Shown here: positions 9,301 to 20,109 of the stretch, one piece after another | Layout of the letters: each line of letters opens with the position of its first letter | Position numbering within the stretch: position 1 is the stretch's first letter | NCBI GenBank assembly: GCA_036245805.1 | Contig: BTRK01000007.1 | Coordinates: 930,001 to 994,000, forward strand | DNA from: Pristionchus mayeri | Taxonomy: Eukaryota; Nematoda; Chromadorea; Rhabditida; Neodiplogasteridae | Length of the DNA stretch: 64,000 nt | Direction of reading: 5' to 3' | Notes under the pieces: generated by a model | The model's input: the letters and a program-made list of their open reading frames with translations, nothing else | What the model was told of the DNA's origin: nothing | The model's database searches: none | Position numbers and translations under genes: made by a program

Positions 9301-12262
9301 TAGGCTTAGGCTTAGGCTTAGGCTTAGGCTTAGGCTTAGGCTTAGGCTTAGGCTTAGGCTTAGGCTTAGGCTTAGGCTTAGGCTTAGGCTTAGGCTTAGG
9401 CTTAGGCTTAGGCTTAGGCTTAGGCTTAGGCTTAGGCTTAGCTAGGCTTAGCTTAGGCTTAGGCTTAGGCTTAGGCTTAGGCTTAGGCTTAGGCTTAGGC
9501 TTAGGCTTAGGCTTAGGCTTAGGCTTAGGCTTAGGCTTAGGCTAGCTTAGGCTTAGGCTTAGGCTTAGGCTTAGGCTTAGGCTTAGGCTTAGGCTTAGGC
9601 TTAGGCTTAGGCTTAGCTTAGGCTTAGGCTTAGGCTTAGGCTTAGGCTTAGGCTTAGGCTTAGGCTTAGGCTTAGGCTTAGGCTTAGGCTTAGGCTTAGG
9701 CTTAGGCTTAGGCTTAGGCTTAGGCTTAGCTTAGGCTTAGGCTTAGGCTTAGGCTTAGGCTTAGGCTTAGGCTTAGCTTAGGCTTAGGCTTAGGCTTAGG
9801 CTTAGGCTTAGGCTTAGGCTTAGGCTTAGGCTTAGGCTTAGGCTTAGGCTTAGGCTTAGCTTAGGCTTAGGCTTAGGCTTGCTTAGGCTAGGCTTAGGCT
9901 TAGGCTTAGGCTTAGGCTTAGGCTTAGGCTTAGCTTAGGCTTAGGCTTAGGCTTAGGCTTAGGCTTAGGCTTAGGCTTAGGCTTAGGCTTAGCTTAGGCT
10001 TAGGCTTAGGCTTAGGCTTAGGCTTAGGCTTAGGCTTAGGCTTAGGCTTAGGCTTAGGCTTAGGCTTAGGCTTAGGCTTAGGCTTAGGCTTAGGCTTAGG
10101 CTTAGGCTTAGGCTTAGGCTTAGGCTTAGGCTTAGGCTTAGGCTTAGGCTTAGGCTTAGGCTTAGGCTTAGGCTTAGGCTTAGGCTTAGGCTTAGGCTTA
10201 GGCTTAGGCTTAGCTTAGGCTTAGGCTTAGGCTTAGGCTTAGGCTTAGGCTTAGCTTAGGCTTAGGCTTAGGCTTAGGCTTAGGCTTAGGCTTAGGCTTA
10301 GGCTTAGGCTTAGGCTTAGGCTTAGGCTTAGGCTTAGGCTTAGCTTAGGCTTAGGCTTAGGGCTTAGGCTTAGGCTTAGGCTTAGGCTTAGGCTTAGGCT
10401 TAGGCTTAGGCTTAGGCTTAGGCTTAGGCTTAGGCTTAGGCTTAGGCTTAGGCTTAGGCTTAGGCTTAGGCTTAGGCTTAGGCTTAGGCTTAGGCTTAGG
10501 CTTAGGCTTAGGCTTAGGCTTAGGCTTAGGCTTAGGCTTAGGCTTAGGCTTAGGCTTAGGCTTAGGCTTAGGCTTAGGCTTAGGCTTAGCTTAGGCTTAG
10601 GCTTAGGCTTAGGCTTAGGCTTAGGCTTAGGCTTAGGCTTAGGCTTAGGCTTAGGCTTAGGCTTAGGCTTAGGCTAGCTTAGGCTTAGGCTTAGGCTTAG
10701 GCTTAGGCTTAGGCTTAGGCTTAGGTTAGGCTTAGGCTTAGGCTTAGGCTTAGGCTTAGGCTTAGGCTTAGGCTTAGGCTTAGGCTTAGGCTTAGGCTTA
10801 GGCTTAGGCTTAGGCTTAGGCTTAGGCTTAGGCTTAGGCTTAGGCTTAGGCTTAGGCTTAGGCTTAGGCTTAGGCTTAGGCTTAGGCTTAGGCTTAGGCT
10901 TAGGCTTAGGCTTAGGCTTAGGCTTAGGCTTAGGCTTAGGCTTAGGCTTAGGCTTAGGCTTAGGCTTAGGCTTAGGCTTAGGCTTAGGCTTAGGCTTAGG
11001 CTTAGGCTTAGGCTTAGGCTTAGGCTTAGGCTTAGGCTTAGGCTTAGGCTTAGGCTTAGGCTTAGGCTTAGGCTTAGGCTTAGGCTTAGGCTTAGGCTTA
11101 GGCTTAGGCTTAGGCTTAGGCTTAGGCTTAGGCTTAGGCTTAGGCTTAGGCTTAGGCTTAGGCTTAGGCTTAGGCTTAGGCTTAGGCTTAGGCTTAGGCT
11201 TAGGCTTAGGCTTAGGCTTAGGCTTAGCTTAGGCTTAGGCTTAGGCTTAGGCTTAGGCTTAGGCTTAGGCTTAGGCTTAGGCTTAGGCTTAGGCTTAGGC
11301 TTAGGCTTAGGCTTAGGCTTAGGCTTAGCTTAGGCTTAGGCTTAGGCTAGGCTTAGGCTTAGGCTTAGGCTTAGCTTAGGCTTAGGCTTAGGCTTAGGCT
11401 TAGGCTTAGGCTTAGGCTTAGGCTTAGGCTTAGGCTTAGGCTTAGGCTTAGCTTAGGCTTAGGCTTAGGCTTAGGCTTAGCTTAGGCTTAGGCTTAGGCT
11501 TAGGCTTAGGCTTAGGCTTAGGCTTAGGCTTAGGCTTAGGCTTAGGCTTAGGCTTAGGCTTAGGCTTAGGCTTAGGCTTAGGCTTAGGCTTAGGCTTAGG
11601 CTTAGGCTTAGGCTTAGGCTTAGGCTTAGGCTTAGGCTTAGGCTTAGGCTTAGGCTTAGGCTTAGGCTTAGGCTTAGGCTTAGGCTTAGGCTTAGGCTTA
11701 GGCTTAGGCTTAGGCTTAGCTTAGGCTTAGGCTTAGGCTTAGGCTTAGGCTTAGGCTTAGGCTTAGGCTTAGGCTTAGGCTTAGGCTTAGGCTTAGGCTT
11801 AGGCTTAGGCTTAGGCTTAGGCTTAGGCTTAGGCTTAGGCTTAGGCTTAGGCTTAGGCTTAGGCTTAGGCTTAGGCTTAGGCTTAGGCTTAGGGCTTAGG
11901 CTTAGGCTTAGGCTTAGGCTTAGGCTTAGGCTTAGGCTTAGGCTTAGGCTTAGGCTTAGGCTTAGGCTTAGGCTTAGGCTTAGGCTTAGGCTTAGGCTTA
12001 GGCTTAGGCTTAGGCTTAGGCTTAGGCTTAGGCTTAGGCTTAGGCTTAGGCTTAGGCTTAGGCTTAGGCTTAGGCTTAGGCTTAGGCTTAGCTTAGGCTT
12101 AGGCTTAGGCTTAGCTTAGGCTTAGGCTTAGGCTTAGGCTTAGGCTTAGGCTTAGGCTTAGGCTTAGGCTTAGGCTTAGGCTTTAGGCTTAGGCTTAGGC
12201 TTAGGCTGCTAGGCTTAGGGCTTAGGCTTAGGCTTAGGGCTTAGGCTTAGGCTTAGAGGCAC
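6308..12262 (+). repeat. Telomeric (TTAGGC)n array, about 5.95 kb
   Basis: Close to a thousand tandem TTAGGC hexamers on the plus strand, the canonical nematode telomere repeat. The G-rich strand runs left to right, so the chromosome end lies to the right of 1-6307. Most interruptions are TTAGC (one G lost), with rarer TTAGGGC, TAGGC and GGTTGGC forms, many of them possibly sequencing error. The last 80 bases before the gap are less regular (TGCTAGGC, three TTAGGGC units, then TTAGAGGCAC). No gene is present. Confidence 0.97.
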
Positions 12263-12762
12263 NNNNNNNNNNNNNNNNNNNNNNNNNNNNNNNNNNNNNN
12301 NNNNNNNNNNNNNNNNNNNNNNNNNNNNNNNNNNNNNNNNNNNNNNNNNNNNNNNNNNNNNNNNNNNNNNNNNNNNNNNNNNNNNNNNNNNNNNNNNNNN
12401 NNNNNNNNNNNNNNNNNNNNNNNNNNNNNNNNNNNNNNNNNNNNNNNNNNNNNNNNNNNNNNNNNNNNNNNNNNNNNNNNNNNNNNNNNNNNNNNNNNNN
12501 NNNNNNNNNNNNNNNNNNNNNNNNNNNNNNNNNNNNNNNNNNNNNNNNNNNNNNNNNNNNNNNNNNNNNNNNNNNNNNNNNNNNNNNNNNNNNNNNNNNN
12601 NNNNNNNNNNNNNNNNNNNNNNNNNNNNNNNNNNNNNNNNNNNNNNNNNNNNNNNNNNNNNNNNNNNNNNNNNNNNNNNNNNNNNNNNNNNNNNNNNNNN
12701 NNNNNNNNNNNNNNNNNNNNNNNNNNNNNNNNNNNNNNNNNNNNNNNNNNNNNNNNNNNNNN
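12263..12762. other. Assembly gap of exactly 500 N
   Basis: A run of 500 N between the telomere array and the 28-bp minisatellite. The round length, identical to the gap at 44111-44610, indicates a scaffolding placeholder and not a measured distance. The reading frame that spans it (12234-12794) is meaningless. Confidence 0.99.
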
Positions 12763-13713
12763 GTAAAATTAAGGTGGCGTGAGAATATACCCAAAATTAA
12801 GGTGGCGTGAGAATATACCCAAAATTAAGGTGGCGTGAGAATATACCCAAAATTAAGGTGGCGTGAGAATATACCCAAAATTAAGGTGGCGTGAGAATAT
12901 ACCCAAAATTAAGGTGGCGGGAGAATATACCCAAAATTAAGGTGGCGTGAGAATATACCCAAAATTAAGGTGGCGTGAGAATATACCCAAAATTAAGGTG
13001 GCGTGAGAATATACCCAAAATTAAGGTGGCCTGAGAATATACCCAAAATTAAGGTGGCGTGAGAATATACCCAAAATTAAGGTGGCGTGAGAATATACCC
13101 AAAATTAAGGTGGCGGGAGAATATACCCAAAATTAAGGTGGCGTGAGAATATACCCAAAATTAAGGTGGCGTGAGAATATACCCAAAATTAAGGTGGCGT
13201 GAGAATATACCCAAAATTAAGGTGGCCTGAGAATATACCCAAAATTAAGGTGGCGTGAGAATATACCCAAAATTAAGGTGGCGTGAGAATATACCCAAAA
13301 TTAAGGTGGCGTGAGAATATACCCAAAATTAAGGTGGCGTGAGAATATACCCAAAATTAAGGTGGCGGGAGAATATAGCCAAAATTAAGGTGGCGTGAGA
13401 ATATACCCAAAATTAAGGTGGCGGGAGAATATACCCAAAATTAAGGTGGCGTGAGAATATACCCAAAATTAAGGTGGCGTGAGAATATACCCAAAATTAA
13501 GGTGGCGTGAGAATATACCCAAAATTAAGGTGGCGGGAGAATATAGCCAAAATTAAGGTGGCGTGAGAATATACCCAAAATTAAGGTGGCGTGAGAATAT
13601 ACCCAAAATTAAGGTGGCGTGAGAATATACCCAAAATTAAGGTGGCGTGAGAATATACCCAAAATTAAGGTGGCGTGAGAATATACCCAAAATTAAGGTG
13701 GCGTGAGAATATA
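12763..13713 (+). repeat. 28-bp minisatellite, outer part of the plus-orientation arm
   Basis: About 34 tandem 28-bp units that contain GTGAGAATATACCCAAAA and end AAGGTGGC. Variant units recur: GGGAG for GTGAG, often coupled with TAGCC for TACCC, and CTGAG. The array is interrupted after an incomplete unit (GTGAGAATATA, 13703-13713) by the LINE fragment. Confidence 0.97.
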
Positions 13714-14580
13714 AAGGCGTGAGGCGTGAGAAAATGTTGATTGGGATGGAGATGGGATGACTATTGATGGAAAGCAGCTGACCACCTTATCATACGCAGA
13801 CGATGTCATTATTGTAGCGAAAAACAGAGTTGAACTGAGGAGAATGTTGACAAAAGTTATTCATGCGGCTGGAAGAGTTGGACTCGAAGTTCACCCACGA
13901 AAATCAATCTTGCTGACTTCGAGTGCAACAAATAGAGAACAATTCGAAGTCGATGGAGGAATCTTTGAGTACAAAGATGGTGCAAAATATCTAGGAAGTT
14001 GGATCTCCCTCCCTTTGGACCCCTCAATTGAAGTCAAACGCCGGATCCAGTGTGCTTGTCTCGCTTGGAGAAACATTGGCCATTTATTCAAACACGCGAC
14101 TGTCAACAGAGAGATAAGGAAACGCGCCTTCAACGCTTGTCTCATGTCGACCGTGCTTTATGGCTGCGAAGCTTGGACAATGAGAGAGTCAGACAAACAA
14201 GTGCTGCGAGTTGCGCAGAGAAAAATGGAGAGGCGCATGATTGGAGTAACATGGATGGATCGATGGAGTAACGAACGAGTGCGAATGGAAACAGGAGTCG
14301 TTGACTGGGTAGAGGAAGCAACTAGACGAAAGATGAACTGGGCAAATAAGTTTCGAAGAATGGACGAACGGTGGACAAGGAGGTTAACAACATGGATCCC
14401 TTACACCAGAGCTAACAGCAGAGGACAGGGAAGACCTCGGGAGAGATGGAGAAACGAGATAGCAAGAGGGAAGGGCAGGAAATGGTGGAGCTTAACTGAT
14501 GAAGAATGGACCACCTAAAGCCTGATCAGCGCAACTTTGCGACTCCTGATAAATATTCTGTATTCTGTATTCTGTATTCT
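13714..14580 (+). mobile_element. 5'-truncated RTE-like non-LTR retrotransposon, copy 1
   Basis: An 867-bp insertion in the minisatellite. The 11 bases GTGAGAATATA occur immediately before it (13703-13713) and after it (14581-14591), so the array resumes with a duplicated stretch, consistent with target-primed reverse transcription. The 3' end is four tandem TATTCTG units; short tandem tails of this kind are known in RTE and CR1-type LINEs. The 5' junction (AAGGCGTGAGGCGTGAG) resembles broken minisatellite sequence, suggesting a microhomology-mediated join. Only the C-terminal third or so of a reverse transcriptase polyprotein remains. Confidence 0.85.
13730..14518 (+). pseudogene. Reverse transcriptase C-terminal fragment of an RTE-like LINE, copy 1
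   Basis: The frame is intact from 13730 to the TAA at 14518. Homology begins before the first ATG (13757), as the preceding codons read ENVDWDGDG, which resembles the sequence before the catalytic box in RTE-clade enzymes, so that ATG is not a true start. The catalytic YADD box is at residues 13-16 counting from that ATG. After it come the GLEVHPRKS segment (an RT motif D/E equivalent), the KYLGSWIS region, the ACLMSTVLYGCEAWT thumb segment, an AQRKMERRMIGV stretch and a basic tail (GQGRPRERW). These C-terminal blocks are typical of RTE-like polyproteins, which normally carry an N-terminal APE-type endonuclease and run near 1,000 residues. Endonuclease, fingers and most of the palm are missing, so it cannot be an active transposase. 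Clade assignment is from memory of family patterns. Confidence 0.85.
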
Positions 14581-17500
14581 GTGAGAATATACCCAAAATT
14601 AAGGTGGCGTGAGAATATACCCAAAATTAAGGTGGCGTGAGAATATACCCAAAATTAAGGTGGCGGGAGAATATACCCAAAATTAAGGTGGCGGGAGAAT
14701 ATAGCCAAAATTAAGGTGGCGTGAGAATATACCCAAATTAAGGTGGCGTGAGAATATACCCAAAATTAAGGTGGCGTGAGAATATACCCAAAATTAAGGT
14801 GGCGTGAGAATATACCCAAAATTAAGGTGGCGTGAGAATATACCCAAAATTAAGGTGGCGTGAGAATATACCCAAAATTAAGGTGGCGTGAGAATATACC
14901 CAAAATTAAGGTGGCGTGAGAATATACCCAAAATTAAGGTGGCGTGAGAATATACCCAAAATTAAGGTGGCGTGAGAATATACCCAAAAATAAGGTGGCG
15001 TGAGAATATACCCAAAATTAAGGTGGCGTGAGAATATACCCAAAATTAAGGTGGCGGGAGAATATGGCCAAAATTAAGGTGGCGTGAGAATATACCCAAA
15101 ATTAAGGTGGCGTGAGAATATACCCAAAAATAAGTGGCGTGAGAATATACCCAAAATTAAGGTGGCGGGGGAATATACCCAAAATTAAGGTGGCGTAAGA
15201 ATATAGCCAAAATTAAGGTGGCGTAAGAATATAGCCAAAATTAAGGTGGCGTGAGAATATACCCAAAATTAAGGTGGCGTGAGAATATACCCAAAATTAA
15301 GGTGGCGTGAGAATATACCCAAAATTAAGGTGGCGTGAGAATATACCCAAAATTAAGGTGGCGTGAGAATATACCCAAAATTAAGGTGGCGTGAGAATAT
15401 ACCCAAAATTAAGGTGGCGTGAGAATATACCCAAAATTAAGGTGGCGGGAGAATATAGCCAAAATTAAGGTGGCGTGAGAATATACCCAAAATTAAGGTG
15501 GCGTGAGAATATACCCAAAATTAAGGTGGCGTGAGAATATACCCAAAATTAAGGTGGCGTGAGAATATACCCAAAATTAAGGTGGCGTGAGAATATACCC
15601 AAAATTTTGGTGGCGTGAGAATATACCCAAAATTAAGGTGGCGGGAGAATATAGCCAAAATTAAGGTGGCGTGAGAATATACCCAAAAGTAAGGTGGCGT
15701 GAGAATATACCCAAAATTAAGGTGGCGTGAGAATATACCCAAAATTAAGGTGGCGTGAGAATATACCCAAAATTAAGGTGGCGTGAGAATATACCCAACA
15801 TTAAGGTGGCGTGAGAATATACCCAAAATTAAGGTGGCGTGAGAATATACCCAAAATTAAGGTGGCGTGAGAATATACCCAAAATTAAGGTGGCGTGAGA
15901 ATATACCCAAAATTAAGGTGGCGTGAGAATATACCCAAAATTAAGGTGGCGTGAGAATATACCCAAAATTAAGGTGGCGTGAGAATATACCCAAAATTAA
16001 GGTGGCGTGAGAATATACCCAAAATTAAGGTGGCGTGAGAATATACCCAAAATTAAGGTGGCGGGAGAATATAGCCAAAATTAAGGTGGCGTGAGAATAT
16101 ACCCAAAATTAAGGTGGCGTGAGAATATACCCAAAATTAAGGTGGCGTGAGAATATACCCAAAATTAAGGTGGCGTGAGAATATACCCAAAATCAAGGTG
16201 GCGTGAGAATATACCCAAAATTAAGGTGGCGTGAGAATATACCCAAAATTAAGGTGGCGTGAGAATATACCCAAAATTAAGGTGGCGTGAGAATATACCC
16301 AAAATTAAGGTGGCGTGAGAATATACCCAAAATTAAGGTGGCGTGAGAATATACCCAAAATTAAGGTGGCGTGAGAATATACCCAAAATTAAGGTGGCGT
16401 GAGAATATACCCAAAATTAAGGTAGCGTGAGAATATACCCAAAATTAAGGTGGCGTAAGAATATAGCCAAAATTAAGGTGGCGTAAGAATATAGCCAAAA
16501 TTAAGGTGGCGTGAGAATATACCCAAAATTAAGGTGGCGTGAGAATATACCCAAAATTAAGGTGGCGTGAGAATATACCCAAAATTGAGGTGGCGTGAGA
16601 ATATACCCAAAATTAAGGTGGCGTGAGAATATACCCAAAATTAAGGTGGCGTGAGAATATACCCAAAATTAAGGTGGCGTGAGAATATACCCAAAATTAA
16701 GGTGGCGGGAGAATATAGCCAAAATTAAGGTGGCGTGAGAATATACCCAAAATTAAGGTGGCGTGAGAATATACCCAAAATTAAGGTGGCGTGAGAATAT
16801 ACCCAAAATTAAGGTGGCGTGAGAATATACCCAAAATTAAGGTGGCGTGAGAATATACCCAAAATTAAGGTGGCGTGAGAATATACCCAAAATTAAGGTG
16901 GCGTGAGAATATACCCAAAATTAAGGTGGCGTGAGAATATACCCAAAATTAAGGTGGCGGGAGAATATAGCCAAAATTAAGGTGGCGTGAGAATATACCC
17001 AAAATTAAGGTGGCGTGAGAATATACCCAAAATTAAGGTGGCGTGAGAATATACCCAAAATTAAGGTGGCGTGAGAATATACCCAAAATTAAGGTGGCGT
17101 GAGAATATACCCAAAATTAAGGTGGCGTGAGAATATACCCAAAATTTTGGTGGCGTGAGAATATACCCAAAATTAAGGTGGCGGGAGAATATAGCCAAAA
17201 TTAAGGTGGCGTGAGAATATACCCAAAAGTAAGGTGGCGTGAGAATATACCCAAAATTAAGGTGGCGTGAGAATATACCCAAAATTAAGGTGGCGTGAGA
17301 ATATACCCAAAATTAAGGTGGCGTGAGAATATACCCAAAATTAAGGTGGCGTGAGAATATACCCAAAATTAAGGTGGCGTGAGAATATACCCAAAATTAA
17401 GGTGGCGTGAGAATATACCCAAAATTAAGGTGGCGTGAGAATATACCCAAAATTAAGGTGGCGTGAGAATATACCCAAAATTAAGGTGGCGTGAGAATAT

Positions 17501-20098
17501 ACCCAAAATTAAGGTGGCGTGAGAATATACCCAAAATTAAGGTGGCGTGAGAATATACCCAAAATTAAGGTGGCGTGAGAATATACCCAAAATTAAGGTG
17601 GCGTGAGAATATACCCAAAATTAAGGTGGCGGGAGAATATAGCCAAAATTAAGGTGGCGTGAGAATATACCCAAAATTAAGGTGGCGTGAGAATATACCC
17701 AAAATTAAGGTGGCGTGAGAATATACCCAAAATTAAGGTGGCGTGAGAATATACCCAAAATTAAGGTGGCGTGAGAATATACCCAAAATTAAGGTGGCGT
17801 GAGAATATACCCAAAATTAAGGTGGCGTGAGAATATACCCAAAATTAAGGTGGCGTGAGAATATACCCAAAATTAAGGTAGCGTGAGAATATACCCAAAA
17901 TTAAGGTGGCGTAAGAATATAGCCAAAATTAAGGTGGCGTAAGAATATAGCCAAAATTAAGGTGGCGTGAGAATATACCCAAAATTAAGGTGGCGTGAGA
18001 ATATACCCAAAATTAAGGTGGCGTGAGAATATACCCAAAATTAAGGTGGCGTGAGAATATACCCAAAATTAAGGTGGCGTGAGAATATACCCAAAATTAA
18101 GGTGGCGTGAGAATATACCCAAAATTAAGGTGGCGTGAGAATATACCCAAAATTAAGGTGGCGGGAGAATATAGCCAAAATTAAGGTGGCGTGAGAATAT
18201 ACCCAAAATTAAGGTGGCGTGAGAATATACCCAAAATTAAGGTGGCGTGAGAATATACCCAAAATTAAGGTGGCGTGAGAATATACCCAAAATTAAGGTG
18301 GCGTGAGAATATACCCAAAATTAAGGTGGCGTGAGAATATACCCAAAATTAAGGTGGCGTGAGAATATACCCAAAATTAAGGTGGCGTGAGAATATACCC
18401 AAAATTAAGGTGGCGGGAGAATATAGCCAAAATTAAGGTGGCGTGAGAATATACCCAAAATTAAGGTGGCGTGAGAATATACCCAAAATTAAGGTGGCGT
18501 GAGAATATACCCAAAATTAAGGTGGCGTGAGAATATACCCAAAATTAAGGTGGCGTGAGAATATACCCAAAATTAAGGTGGCGTGAGAATATACCCAAAA
18601 TTTTGGTGGCGTGAGAATATACCCAAAATTAAGGTGGCGGGAGAATATAGCCAAAATTAAGGTGGCGTGAGAATATACCCAAAAGTAAGGTGGCGTGAGA
18701 ATATACCCAAAATTAAGGTGGCGTGAGAATATACCCAAAATTAAGGTGGCGTGAGAATATACCCAAAATTAAGGTGGCGTGAGAATATACCCAAAATTAA
18801 GGTGGCGTGAGAATATACCCAAAATTAAGGTGGCGTGAGAATATACCCAAAATTAAGGTGGCGTGAGAATATACCCAAAATTAAGGTGGCGTGAGAATAT
18901 ACCCAAAATTAAGGTGGCGTGAGAATATACCCAAAATTAAGGTGGCGTGAGAATATACCCAAAATTAAGGTGGCGTGAGAATATACCCAAAATTAAGGTG
19001 GCGTGAGAATATACCCAAAATTAAGGTGGCGTGAGAATATACCCAAAATTAAGGTGGCGTGAGAATATACCCAAAATTAAGGTGGCGTGAGAATATACCC
19101 AAAATTAAGGTGGCGGGAGAATATACCCAAAATTAAGGTGGCGTGAGAATATACCCAAAATTAAGGTGGCGTGAGAATATACCCAAAATTAAGGTGGCGG
19201 GAGAATATACCCAAAATTAAGGTGGCGTGAGAATATACCCAAAATTAAGGTGGCGGGAGAATATAGCCAAAATTAAGGTGGCGTGAGAATATACCCAAAA
19301 TTAAGGTGGCGTGAGAATATACCCAAAATTAAGGTGGCGTGAGAATATACCCAAAATTAAGGTGGCGTGAGAATATACCCAAAATTAAGGTGGCGTGAGA
19401 ATATACCCAAAATTAAGGTGGCGTGAGAATATACCCAAAATTAAGGTGGCGTGAGAATATACCCAAAATTAAGGTGGCGTGAGAATATACCCAAAATTAA
19501 GGTGGCGGGAGAATATACCCAAAATTAAGGTGGCGTGAGAATATACCCAAAATTAAGGTGGCGTGAGAATATACCCAAAATTAAGGTGGCGTGAGAATAT
19601 ACCCAAAATTAAGGTGGCGTGAGAATATACCCAAAATTAAGGTGGCGTGAGAATATACCCAAAATTAAGGTGGCGTGAGAATATACCCAAAATTAAGGTG
19701 GCGTGAGAATATACCCAAAATTAAGGTGGCGTGAGAATATACCCAAAATTAAGGTGGCGGGAGAATATAGCCAAAATTAAGGTGGCGTGAGAATATACCC
19801 AAAATTAAGGTGGCGGGAGAATATACCCAAAATTAAGGTGGCGTGAGAATATACCCAAAATTAAGGTGGCGTGAGAATATACCCAAAATTAAGGTGGCGT
19901 GAGAATATACCCAAAATTAAGGTGGCGTGAGAATATACCCAAAATTAAGGTGGCGTGAGAATATACCCAAAATTAAGGTGGCGTGAGAATATACCCAAAA
20001 TTAAGGTGGCGTGAGAATATACCCAAAATTAAGGTGGCGTGAGAATATACCCAAAATTAAGGTGGCGTGAGAATATACCCAAAATTAAGGTGGCGTGA
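14581..20098 (+). repeat. 28-bp minisatellite, inner part of the plus-orientation arm
   Basis: About 197 units in the same orientation as 12763-13713. Units near the LINE (14.6-15.2 kb) are the most degenerate: ACCCAAATTA, AAAAATAAG, a GGGGGAATAT form and TGGCC. Further in the array is nearly free of indels. A marker unit with AAAATTTTGG recurs at 15601, 17141 and 18597, spaced 1,540 and 1,456 bp (55 and 52 units), showing higher-order duplication. The short minus-strand open frames here are by-products of marker units that lack a stop. Confidence 0.97.
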
Positions 20099-20109
20099 AC
20101 CTTTGAACC
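20099..20109. other. Orientation-switch junction in the 28-bp array
   Basis: The left arm ends GGTGGCGTGA at 20098 and the reverse-complement array starts TTTTGGGTATATTCTCAC at 20110. The 11 bases between (ACCTTTGAACC) are not part of a normal unit, and the bases around them form a doubled TTTGAACC-like octamer. The variant-unit pattern going outwards is similar but not mirror-image on the two sides. The first GGG/CCC-type variants lie about 290 bp out on the left and about 180 bp and 460 bp out on the right. Confidence 0.85.

Noticed and set aside
12234..12794. 186-codon frame across the first gap
   Set aside because: Nearly all of it is N; a translation artefact.
13891..14145. Antisense and offset frames inside the LINE fragments (also at 35921-36301 and 39797-40177)
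   Set aside because: Shadows of the reverse transcriptase frame, identical in all three copies because the DNA is identical.
13757..14518. ATG at 13757 as a true start of a 253-residue gene
   Set aside because: Retrotransposon homology runs upstream of it (ENVDWDGDG) and the element is 5'-truncated; the ATG is internal.
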